10,374 nucleotides of DNA from an uncultured Bacilli bacterium (lineage in GTDB: Bacteria > Bacillota_I > Bacilli_A > RF39 > UBA660), in contig CALVKK010000036.1 of the NCBI GenBank assembly GCA_944332645.1, positions 1-10,374 on the forward strand, read 5' to 3'. Position numbers and translations under genes: made by a program. Shown piece by piece: positions 1-6,297 of this stretch. The notes under the pieces were generated by a model. That model was not told the origin of the DNA, searched no databases, and worked only from the letters and a program-made list of their open reading frames with translations. Within the stretch, counting starts at the first letter, position 1, and every line of letters begins with the position of its first letter.

Positions 1-2151
1 TTTAGCTTCTTTAGTAGTAGCGAATACTTCTCTTATATCATCAAAAACCCCAGTATAAGTAGCGGGATTTGATCTTGGCGTACGGCCAATTGGAGCTTGC
101 GAGATATCAATAACTTTATCGATATTTTCTAATCCTTTAATTTGTTTATATAAACCTGGTTTTTCTTTAAATTTGTATAAATTACTAGCTACAGCTTTAT
201 ATAAAATTTCATTAATTAAAGTCGACTTCCCACTACCTGAAACACCAGTTACACAAGTAAACGTATTCAAAGGTATTTTTACATTAATATTTTTTAAATT
301 ATTCTCTTTAGCGCCAATAATTTCTAATTTTTTACCATTTCCTTTTCTTCTTTTAGTAGGTACTTCTATTTTATCAAGGCCTGATAAAAACCTTCCAGTG
401 ATACTATTTTTATTAGCCATTACTTCTTGCGGTGTTCCACAAGCTACTACTTCCCCACCGTGTAAGCCGGCAAGTGGCCCAATATCCACTAAATAATCAC
501 TAGCTAACATTGTATCAGTATCATGTTCGACAACAATTAAAGTGTTCCCTAAATCACGCATTTCTAATAACGAATTGATTAAACGATTATTATCTCTTTG
601 ATGTAAACCAATACTTGGTTCATCTAAAACATATAAAACACCAGTTAACCTAGAACCGATTTGGGTAGCTAATCTAATTCTTCCAGCCTCACCACCGGAT
701 AATGTCCCAGCACTTCTATTTAAAGTCAAATATTCCAATCCGACATTAATTAAAAAGGAAAGACGCGCTAATATTTCTTTAATAATTAATTCGGAAATAC
801 TTTGTTGTTCTTTAGTTAGTTTTAAATTAGCTAAAAAATCTCTTAATTCTTTAATACTTAATTTAGTTACTTCATAAATATTTTTTTTGTTGATTAAAAC
901 AGCTAAAACAGAATCATCTAATCTCGCCCCTTTACAAGTAGGACATATCGATTCGGTCATATAGTTTTCAATCCATTCTCTTATCCAATTACTTTTAGTT
1001 TCCATATATCTTCTTTCTAAGTTAGTAATTACACCTTCATAATAATCTTTACTATTACGGGTATTACCGTTTTTAGAAGTATATTTAAATTCAATGATAT
1101 CTTTAGAACCATATAAAATAATATCTAATTTTTGACGTTCTAATTTTTTTATTGGCAAATTAAGATCAATGTCATAATATTTAGCTAAAGTATCAATTTG
1201 TGTTCTTGAAGTATTATCATCATCTAAGTTTAAAGAAACGATTGCTCCTTGATTAATGCTTAGATCTTTATTAGGTATAATTAAATCCTCATCAATTTTA
1301 AGTTTAACTCCTAGACCCTTACAATCGTCACAAGCACCGTATGGTGAATTAAAACTAAACATTCTTGGTTCTAATTCTGGTAAAGAAAAATCACACTTAG
1401 GACAAGCATAATTCTCACTCATGATAATTTCTTCTTGTCCAATAACATCGATAACTACTTTCCCATGACTTAATTTAGAAGCTAATTCAATTGATTCATA
1501 CAAACGTCCTCTAATTTCTTCTTTAATAACTAAACGATCAATAACCACTTTAATAAAATGCTTTTTGTTTTTTTCTAAGGTTATTTCTTCACCTAGTTCA
1601 TATTCATGATCATCGACAATAACTCTGACATAACCATCTTTTTTTAAATCTTCTAACAGATCTTTATGAGTTCCCTTTTCCCCATAAACAACTGGACTTA
1701 ATACTCTGATTTTGGCATTGTTCTCTAAGTTCATAATTTGATTAGTCATCTCTTCAATACTTTGACTGGTAATAGGCTCTTTATGAACTGGACAGTAAGG
1801 AATACCAATTCTAGCATATAGTAACCTTAAATAATCATATATTTCTGTAATCGTTCCAACTGTACTACGTGGATTTTTATTAGTTGTTTTTTGATCGATA
1901 CTAATCGATGGACTCAATCCTTCGATACTATCGACATCTGGCTTTTCTGTACCACCTAAAAATTGTCTAGCATAAGCCGATAGACTTTCAACATATCTTC
2001 GTTGACCTTCAGCATAAATAGTATCAAAAGCTAAACTACTTTTCCCACTACCTGATACACCGGTCATAACAATCAATTTATTTTTAGGAAGTTCGATGTC
2101 GATATTTTTTAAATTATTTTCTCTTGCCCCTTTAATAATAATTTTATCCAT
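1..2151 (-). CDS. uvrA: Excinuclease ABC subunit A, partial (C-terminus beyond window)
   Basis: UvrA is the damage-sensing ATPase of nucleotide excision repair; as a dimer it loads UvrB on damaged DNA. The frame is open from the ATG at 2151 to the window edge, giving 717 of the usual ~940 residues. Visible in order: Walker A of the first ATPase, GVSGSGKSS (K37); EGQRRYVESLSAYARQFL just after; a zinc module with C250/C253 and C274/C277 (CPKC and CDDC); the ABC signature LSGGEAGRIRLATQIG near 484-499 and VLDEPSIGLHQRDN (D510, E511); then the second Walker A GVSGSGKST (K642). The second signature and the C-terminal zinc finger lie outside. The usual Gln of LSGGEAQR is Gly490 here. An AGAGG ribosome site at 2160-2164, 8 bases before the ATG, supports the start. 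It has its own promoter and follows a terminator, so it is a separate unit from the tsa genes. The family call is certain. Confidence 0.98.
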   Translation of the reverse strand, partial: MDKIIIKGARENNLKNIDIELPKNKLIVMTGVSGSGKSSLAFDTIYAEGQRRYVESLSAYARQFLGGTEKPDVDSIEGLSPSISIDQKTTNKNPRSTVGTITEIYDYLRLLYARIGIPYCPVHKEPITSQSIEEMTNQIMNLENNAKIRVLSPVVYGEKGTHKDLLEDLKKDGYVRVIVDDHEYELGEEITLEKNKKHFIKVVIDRLVIKEEIRGRLYESIELASKLSHGKVVIDVIGQEEIIMSENYACPKCDFSLPELEPRMFSFNSPYGACDDCKGLGVKLKIDEDLIIPNKDLSINQGAIVSLNLDDDNTSRTQIDTLAKYYDIDLNLPIKKLERQKLDIILYGSKDIIEFKYTSKNGNTRNSKDYYEGVITNLERRYMETKSNWIREWIENYMTESICPTCKGARLDDSVLAVLINKKNIYEVTKLSIKELRDFLANLKLTKEQQSISELIIKEILARLSFLINVGLEYLTLNRSAGTLSGGEAGRIRLATQIGSRLTGVLYVLDEPSIGLHQRDNNRLINSLLEMRDLGNTLIVVEHDTDTMLASDYLVDIGPLAGLHGGEVVACGTPQEVMANKNSITGRFLSGLDKIEVPTKRRKGNGKKLEIIGAKENNLKNINVKIPLNTFTCVTGVSGSGKSTLINEILYKAVASNLYKFKEKPGLYKQIKGLENIDKVIDISQAPIGRTPRSNPATYTGVFDDIREVFATTKEAK

Positions 2152-2181
2152 ATGTGTTACCTCTTCACTCAAACATTAAAT

Positions 2182-2210
2182 ATTATATCATTCGAACAAA
2201 TTTTTGTAAA
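2182..2210 (-). promoter_or_regulatory. Promoter of uvrA (sigma-A type)
   Basis: On the minus strand the -35 box TTTACA (2210-2205) and a perfect -10 box TATAAT (2187-2182) are 17 bases apart, with a TGA just before the -10 (extended -10, TGnTATAAT). Transcription should start near 2175, leaving a 5' leader of about 24 bases that carries the AGAGG ribosome site. The -35 box begins in the T-rich tail of the tsaD terminator. I see no SOS-type operator, but could miss a diverged one. Confidence 0.85.
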
Positions 2211-2235
2211 GAAAAAGCATCAAAATTTGATGCTA
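2208..2235 (-). terminator. Intrinsic terminator after tsaD
   Basis: In the minus-strand transcript AGCATCAAA-T-TTTGATGCT (2234-2216) is a perfect inverted repeat followed by TTTTCTTT. The first arm begins at the second base of the tsaD stop codon TAG (2235-2233), so stop codon and terminator share bases. The stem has only three G-C pairs per arm and is moderate in strength. It separates the tsa cluster from uvrA. Confidence 0.85.
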
Positions 2236-3237
2236 TAATATGTCGTTTAAAGTACAATTTGCCTTCGCATTTAGATTTAGATCAGCGATAATGCCTTTTT
2301 GATAAGCAAAATAACCTGCTGCTCCTATCATAGCTGCATTATCGGTACAATACAAAATAGGAGGGATTGTCAAATCAAAATTGTTTTTAGTGCATTCTTC
2401 TTCTAGCGAATTTCTAATAGCACTATTAGCTGCAACTCCTCCAGCTACTACCAAATTCTTAACTTGATATTCGTTTAGTGCTTTGATTGTTTTTTTAGTC
2501 AATATTTCAACTATTCTATTTTGAAATGAGCATGCTAAATCAGCTTTTCTTATTTCATTACCTCTTTGTTCTTCATTATGAACTAAGTTAATAACAGCTG
2601 ATTTAAGACCACTAAAACTGAAATCATAACTATCATCATTAAGCGGTAGAGGAAGTTTATAGGTGTCTTGACCAGTTTTAGCTAATTTATCAATACTTGG
2701 TCCACCAGGATATGATAGACCTAAAACGCGAGCTACTTTATCATAACATTCACCAACAGCGTCATCTAGGGTTCCACCTATTTTTTTAAAATTATAATCT
2801 TCTTTCATATAGATTAGTTCAGTATGACCACCGCTTATAACTAAAGCAATTAAAGGAAATTCCATACTTTTAACTAAATTGTTGGCATATATATGTCCAG
2901 CAATATGGTGAACGGGAATTAAAGGCTTGTTATAAATATAAGCAATCGTTTTAGCAGCTATTAAGCCAACAAGTAATGAACCAATTAACCCAGGACCATA
3001 AGTTACAGCTATAGCATCAATTTCATTCATCGTAACATTAGCTTTAGTCAAAACTTCTTCTAAAACAACAGTTATACTTTCAGCATGCGAACGACTAGCA
3101 ATTTCAGGAACTACTCCACCATATAATTTATGAATATCAATTTGCGATAAAATAACTGTCCCTAAATCAATATGACCATCTTCGATAATACTCATACTTG
3201 TTTCATCGCAAGATGATTCGATCGCTAATATTTTCAT
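2233..3237 (-). CDS. tsaD: tRNA N6-adenosine threonylcarbamoyltransferase TsaD (Gcp/YgjD/Kae1 family)
   Basis: TsaD transfers the threonylcarbamoyl group from threonylcarbamoyl-AMP to A37 of tRNAs that read ANN codons (t6A), working in the cytoplasm with TsaB and TsaE. The 334 residues match the family length. The ASKHA fold opens with MKILAIESSCDETS; the metal ligands are in VHHIAGH (H111, H115) and the late CTDNAAM motif (D299); SGGHTELI (135-142), the DDAVGECYDKVAR stretch (158-170), the SFSGLKSA segment (207-214) and VVAGGVAANS (263-272) are family hallmarks. It starts three bases after the rimI stop and is the last gene of the tsaE-tsaB-rimI-tsaD cluster, the same order as ydiB-ydiC-ydiD-ydiE of Bacillus. 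All key residues are present, so it should be active and is probably essential. Confidence 0.98.
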   Translation of the reverse strand: MKILAIESSCDETSMSIIEDGHIDLGTVILSQIDIHKLYGGVVPEIASRSHAESITVVLEEVLTKANVTMNEIDAIAVTYGPGLIGSLLVGLIAAKTIAYIYNKPLIPVHHIAGHIYANNLVKSMEFPLIALVISGGHTELIYMKEDYNFKKIGGTLDDAVGECYDKVARVLGLSYPGGPSIDKLAKTGQDTYKLPLPLNDDSYDFSFSGLKSAVINLVHNEEQRGNEIRKADLACSFQNRIVEILTKKTIKALNEYQVKNLVVAGGVAANSAIRNSLEEECTKNNFDLTIPPILYCTDNAAMIGAAGYFAYQKGIIADLNLNAKANCTLNDIL

Positions 3238-3240
3238 AAT

Positions 3241-3612
3241 TCACCTTCTTTCCATTAAATATCCATCGACACCATTATAATAATTAGGTCTCGTATTGAT
3301 AATTTTAAAGCCATGTTTTTTATATAGATTTATTGCTTTTTCATTATCAACTTTTACCTCTAGTGTAATATTATCATACTCATAATTATCGATAATAAAG
3401 CTAAGTAACTTACTAGCTATGTTCTGACGACGATATTTTTCAACTACAAAAAGATAATTAATTTCAATTCTTTGATACATAATACTATAATCTAAAAAAC
3501 CAACTAAAGTATTATCTAAGTAATAGCCTAAAACTTTATTGAAGGCATTAAAGCTTACTTTGTAATCACTTAGACTATTTAAATAAGTTATATCATTAAC
3601 TTCTTGCAACAT
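3241..3612 (-). CDS. rimI: GNAT N-acetyltransferase, RimI type (ribosomal protein S18 alanine acetyltransferase)
   Basis: RimI acetylates the N-terminal alanine of ribosomal protein S18 with acetyl-CoA. The 123-residue product is a single GNAT domain, somewhat shorter than the usual 140-155. Motif A, which holds the acetyl-CoA pyrophosphate, reads RRQNIASKLL (61-70), with Asn where the consensus has the first Gly. The segment LEVKVDNEKAINLYKKHGF (84-102) places E85 and Y97 twelve residues apart, as are the catalytic Glu and Tyr of Salmonella RimI (E103/Y115), and RPNYYNGVDGYLM near the end is RimI-like. The start overlaps tsaB by 17 bases, with a weak AGAAGAG ribosome site, so translation is probably coupled. 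Position between tsaB and tsaD is the standard context for rimI. The substrate is inferred from family and context; another GNAT target cannot be excluded. Confidence 0.88.
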   Translation of the reverse strand: MLQEVNDITYLNSLSDYKVSFNAFNKVLGYYLDNTLVGFLDYSIMYQRIEINYLFVVEKYRRQNIASKLLSFIIDNYEYDNITLEVKVDNEKAINLYKKHGFKIINTRPNYYNGVDGYLMERR

Positions 3613-4198
3613 CTAAATTCTCTTCTGCCTCTGTTTTCTTTAAATAATTAGGTTTTAAATTATGAGGATTGATTGGTTGTTCAAATTCATGTTTCTTTAT
3701 TATTTTAAGTAAATCAACATTCATATTAACACCATTAATAATAGTATAATCCTTCGGGTATTTTTTTTCTAATTGAGAAAGTAAAATGTATTCTTCATCA
3801 AAATACTCATTTAAATCTTGATCATAAATTGCACCATAAACATAACCCCTTCTTGCATCAAGCAAAGGAATATTGTATTTTGTATTAGTTTTAGTTGTAG
3901 CTAAAAGTTCCAACTCGCTCAATGGAATAATAGGAATATTTAAACAGTAGCCAATTATTTTGGCAATAGTTACACCGACTCTAATTCCGGTAAATGAACC
4001 TGGACCATTGACAACAAAAATTTTATCTATATTATCAATCTTTAAATTAGTTTTAACAAATGCTTCATCTATCACTGACATTACTTTAGATGAAGTTTGA
4101 CCAATATTTGAATTATTAAAACAATAAATAATTTTATTGTTTTCAATTATCCCTATAATTAAATTGTTAGCTGAAGTATCTATAAATAGATATTTCAT
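3596..4198 (-). CDS. tsaB: tRNA threonylcarbamoyladenosine biosynthesis protein TsaB (YeaZ)
   Basis: TsaB is the ASKHA-fold partner that binds TsaD and forms the platform of the t6A37 synthesis complex; it is not itself the transferase. From the ATG at 4198 it has 200 residues, at the short end for the family. MKYLFIDTSANNL is the phosphate-1-like strand, VVNGPGSFTGIRVG (62-75) is the TsaB signature, LLDARRGYVYGAIY (112-125) follows, and LKPNYLKKTEAEEN (181-194) is the conserved tail. A GTG at 4213 would add five residues, but the ATG at 4198 is preferred: it forms an ATGA overlap with the tsaE stop and GAGGCGG lies about 6 bases before it. The 3' end overlaps rimI. TsaB lacks the metal-binding histidines of TsaD, which separates the two paralogues. 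Confidence 0.96.
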   Translation of the reverse strand: MKYLFIDTSANNLIIGIIENNKIIYCFNNSNIGQTSSKVMSVIDEAFVKTNLKIDNIDKIFVVNGPGSFTGIRVGVTIAKIIGYCLNIPIIPLSELELLATTKTNTKYNIPLLDARRGYVYGAIYDQDLNEYFDEEYILLSQLEKKYPKDYTIINGVNMNVDLLKIIKKHEFEQPINPHNLKPNYLKKTEAEENLDVARS

Positions 4199-4644
4199 AA
4201 TACCGCCTCGCACAAATCCTCATATTGTTTGCCATAAGGTGTTATAACTAAAATTCTTTTATTTTCATCTAAAACTTTAAACTTAATATCTAATCTTTCT
4301 TCTGGTAAAATATCTTTAATAGTATCAGCCCATTCAATTAATACAATTCCGCCTTTTGAAAAATATTCTTCAATATTAACACCACTAGTATTACCATCTA
4401 AACGATAAACATCCATATGAAACAAAGGTAATTCACCATCGTACTCTTTAATAATTGAAAAAGTTGGTGAAGTGACATTATCTTTTACACCTAAAGCATT
4501 GGCGAAACCTTTAGCAAATACTGTCTTACCACTACCTAATTCACCATTTAAACAAATTATCATATTAGGAAATTTCTCTGATTCAAAATTTTGAGCCAAT
4601 TCAATCGTGTCTGTCTCATCTTTTACAGTAATTTTATATTCCAT
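4195..4644 (-). CDS. tsaE: tRNA threonylcarbamoyladenosine biosynthesis ATPase TsaE (YjeE)
   Basis: TsaE is the small P-loop ATPase that binds TsaB-TsaD and resets the complex between t6A cycles. The product has 149 residues from the ATG at 4644. Walker A is GELGSGKT (34-41, K40, T41), followed by TSPTFSIIKEY (58-68, the switch-like SPTF motif), FHMDVYRLDG (75-84) and LIEWAD (102-107) with the conserved Glu-Trp. A TTG at 4650 is in frame two codons earlier, but GGTGA at 4651-4655 sits 6 bases before the ATG, which favours 4644. The gene opens the tsa cluster and its stop overlaps the tsaB start (ATGA). It has a promoter just upstream, but read-through from tyrS is also possible because no terminator is seen between them. 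Confidence 0.96.
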   Translation of the reverse strand: MEYKITVKDETDTIELAQNFESEKFPNMIICLNGELGSGKTVFAKGFANALGVKDNVTSPTFSIIKEYDGELPLFHMDVYRLDGNTSGVNIEEYFSKGGIVLIEWADTIKDILPEERLDIKFKVLDENKRILVITPYGKQYEDLCEAVL

Positions 4645-4661
4645 TTTCAATCACCATTAAT

Positions 4662-4690
4662 ATTATATAAAATAAATATAATTATTACAA
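4662..4690 (-). promoter_or_regulatory. Probable promoter of the tsaE-tsaB-rimI-tsaD cluster
   Basis: On the minus strand TTGTAA (4690-4685, 4 of 6 consensus) and a perfect TATAAT (4667-4662) are 17 bases apart, ending 17 bases before the tsaE ATG. The start of transcription would be near 4655, inside or just before the GGTGA ribosome site, so the leader would be nearly absent. The region is very AT-rich, so chance matches are likely. This is a reasonable but unproven call. Confidence 0.55.
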
Positions 4691-4713
4691 TCTTTTTTTT
4701 TATTTTTGTTAAA

Positions 4714-5937
4714 CTAGATATTTATATATCCTAAATAATACTTTTTCTTGCCTTTTCTTAAAACAATAATTACTTGGTCGATTGCTATATCCTTTGTTAC
4801 CATCGTATCAAGGGATACTTTATTGCCATTGATTGTAATTGCTCCACTAATCAAAAATTCTTTGGCCTCTCTTTTGCTTGAACAAATATTGTTATCTACT
4901 AATATATCAACAATCGAACCTTCTTTACACTTAAAACTAGGAACATCTTTAAATCCTTCTAAGATTTCATCTTTAGTTAAATTTTTAATATTGTCGTTGA
5001 ACAATGCCTCGCTTATTTTAACCGCTTTATCATACTCATCTATTCCATGTAAAAAAGTAATGACTTCTTTAGCTAAAGCTTTGTGAGCCTCTCTTTTTTC
5101 CGGACAAGCTAAATGTTTTTTTTCTAAATCATTAATCTCATCAATTGATAAAAAAGTTAATTTTTTTAAATATTCAATTACTTTACTATCTTCGGCATTT
5201 AAGAAAAATTGATACATTTCATAACTAGATGTTTTACTAATATCTAACCAAATAGCATTTCCTTCAGATTTACCAAATTTAGTACCATCAGCTTTAGTAA
5301 TAAGAGGCATTGTTAAACCAAATGCTTCTTGACCTATTTTTTTTCTTATTAATTCAACACCTGATGTAATATTACCCCATTGATCAGATCCCCCAATTTG
5401 TAATGTACAACCTTTATTTTCATATAGCCATAAAAAATCTAAAGCTTGCATAATCATATAAGAAAATTCGGTATAAGTTATTCCAACATCTAATCTGCTT
5501 TTGACTGTCTCTTTATTTAACATATAATTCAAATTAAAATATTTACCATAATCTCTTAAATAATCAATAAAACTAATATCCTTAGACCAATCATAATTAT
5601 TAACGACTTCAAACCCAAATATATTTTCTACTTGGCATTTTAATTTCTTGCAATTATAATCTAATTGTTCTTTAGTTATCATAGGTCTTTCTGCGGTAGG
5701 TTTAGGATCACCTATCAATCCTGTAGCACCTCCTACTAATAAAATAGGATTATGTCCACCTTTTTTTAACCTTGTAGCCATCGAAAAAGTTGAATAATGA
5801 CCAATATGCAGACTATCTCCCGTAGGATCAGTTCCAATATAAAAAGTTAAGCCACCATTATTGATTTTTTCAATCAAACTTTTATCAGTTATATTTTCAA
5901 TTAAACCTCTCCATACTAATTCATCATATAATTTCAT
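4714..5937 (-). CDS. tyrS: Tyrosyl-tRNA synthetase
   Basis: TyrRS joins tyrosine to tRNA-Tyr using ATP; it is a class I synthetase that works as a dimer. The 407 residues match the bacterial TyrS form. FYIGTDPTGDSLHIGH (32-47) holds the tyrosine-binding strand and the HIGH motif; YTEFSYMIMQALDF (155-168) and GGSDQWGNI (182-190) line the tyrosine pocket; KFGKS (220-224) is the KMSKS equivalent. An S4-like RNA-binding domain closes the protein (about 342-402, VDILVDNNICSSKREAKEFL region). AGGAG at 5951-5947, 9 bases before the ATG, supports the start, which overlaps the stop of a 37-codon ORF (ATGA). Expression should follow tRNA-Tyr charging through the upstream T-box. No terminator is visible after the stop. 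Confidence 0.98.
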   Translation of the reverse strand: MKLYDELVWRGLIENITDKSLIEKINNGGLTFYIGTDPTGDSLHIGHYSTFSMATRLKKGGHNPILLVGGATGLIGDPKPTAERPMITKEQLDYNCKKLKCQVENIFGFEVVNNYDWSKDISFIDYLRDYGKYFNLNYMLNKETVKSRLDVGITYTEFSYMIMQALDFLWLYENKGCTLQIGGSDQWGNITSGVELIRKKIGQEAFGLTMPLITKADGTKFGKSEGNAIWLDISKTSSYEMYQFFLNAEDSKVIEYLKKLTFLSIDEINDLEKKHLACPEKREAHKALAKEVITFLHGIDEYDKAVKISEALFNDNIKNLTKDEILEGFKDVPSFKCKEGSIVDILVDNNICSSKREAKEFLISGAITINGNKVSLDTMVTKDIAIDQVIIVLRKGKKKYYLGYINI

Positions 5938-6047
5938 TTTTCATCTCTCCTATCTGTACTTTTCAATCCACATTTTCTAATATTTACAATATTATCATCA
6001 ATATCCGTTTCGAAATAGTTAAAAATAATTCTATAAAATTGTCGCAT
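5934..6047 (-). CDS. Candidate 37-residue small protein between T-box and tyrS, unknown function
   Basis: I do not recognise this product. An ATG at 6047 follows GGAGG (6057-6053) at a 5-base spacing, a better ribosome site than most genes here. The frame runs 37 codons (starts MRQFYRIIFNYFETD, ends STDRRDEK) and stops with TGA overlapping the tyrS ATG as ATGA, the same junction as infB/rbfA and tsaE/tsaB. The protein has an aromatic, hydrophobic N-terminal segment (residues 4-12), an acidic middle, one Cys (26) and a charged tail; there is no signal peptide or clear membrane span. Two Tyr (5, 11) are too few for a classic attenuator peptide. It would be made only when the riboswitch lets transcription through, and could couple translation to tyrS. 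It may instead be leader RNA without a functional peptide. Confidence 0.6.
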   Translation of the reverse strand: MRQFYRIIFNYFETDIDDNIVNIRKCGLKSTDRRDEK

Positions 6048-6057
6048 AAATACCTCC

Positions 6058-6116
6058 AAAAAAAAATTCATAGAATAAGGACGAATAAATCCGCGGTACC
6101 ACCTTAATTTATGAAT
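6058..6116 (-). terminator. Regulated intrinsic terminator of the tyrS T-box leader
   Basis: ATTCATAAATTAAGG (6116-6102) pairs with CCTTATTCTATGAAT (6080-6066) with two mismatches in 15, and a run of nine T (6066-6058) follows directly. The loop (6101-6081) holds the UGGU bulge and the GCG of the T-box, so the terminator stem encloses the antiterminator. The ribosome site of the small ORF begins right after the T-run. Confidence 0.88.
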
Positions 6117-6261
6117 ATTTCATACACTTTAATTTTTAAAGGAATTACCCTTTTTAACTCATAAAATGTAATTAATTACTTAATCTTGATTAGTTTCCAT
6201 CGACCACTAACTTTCTTTATTACCAATTAAATAACTATCTTTTTACTCTTCGCCAAATAAC
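6058..6261 (-). promoter_or_regulatory. T-box riboswitch (tRNA-Tyr sensing) upstream of tyrS
   Basis: The T-box core AAGGTGGTACCGCG (6105-6092) is close to consensus; UGGU is its acceptor-binding bulge and fits a tRNA ending in ACCA, as tRNA-Tyr does (A73). Following it, GCG and CGTCCTT (6086-6080) complete a canonical antiterminator: AAGG/CCUU, the 7-base bulge UGGUACC, then GCG/CGU. Upstream, TTAGT...ACTAA around GGTCGATGG forms a likely Stem I distal hairpin, and AAAGG-GTAATT-CCTTT (6153-6138) a Stem III. TAC at 6170-6168, followed by A and a TTTTA able to pair with TAAAA near 6246-6242, fits the Tyr specifier. Together with tyrS downstream this makes a Tyr-specific T-box: uncharged tRNA-Tyr would promote read-through. 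Stem I was folded only by eye. Confidence 0.93.
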
Positions 6262-6267
6262 ATTATA

Positions 6268-6297
6268 AATATAACATAAAATTTATAAAAATGTCAA
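6268..6297 (-). promoter_or_regulatory. Promoter of the tyrS leader
   Basis: A perfect -35 box TTGACA (6297-6292) is followed after 18 bases by TATATT (6273-6268), preceded by TG (TGTTATATT, extended -10 form). Transcription would start near 6263-6261, just ahead of T-box Stem I. The -35 box abuts the stop codon TAG of the HD-domain gene (6300-6298) with no base between, so no terminator separates the two units. Confidence 0.85.

Noticed and set aside
173..496. Plus-strand open frame of 107 codons, and similar plus-strand frames at 4748-5086, 7717-9030 and 9440-9709
   Set aside because: Each lies antisense to a strongly conserved gene (uvrA, tyrS, infB) with clear family motifs in the minus frame; the products are low-complexity Ser/Leu/Phe-rich and match nothing I know.
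4199..4213. Upstream GTG start for tsaB adding MRGGI
   Set aside because: These codons are the ribosome site of the ATG at 4198 (GAGGCGG), which forms an ATGA overlap with tsaE and begins the conserved MKYLFIDTS.
4681..4712. Poly-T tract as a plus-strand terminator
   Set aside because: There is no stem before the T-run and no plus-strand gene to terminate.
4714..4740. AT-only inverted repeat GATAT/ATATC at the tyrS 3' end as a terminator
   Set aside because: The stem is 5 bp with a single G-C pair, and A-rich, not T-rich, sequence follows on the transcribed strand.
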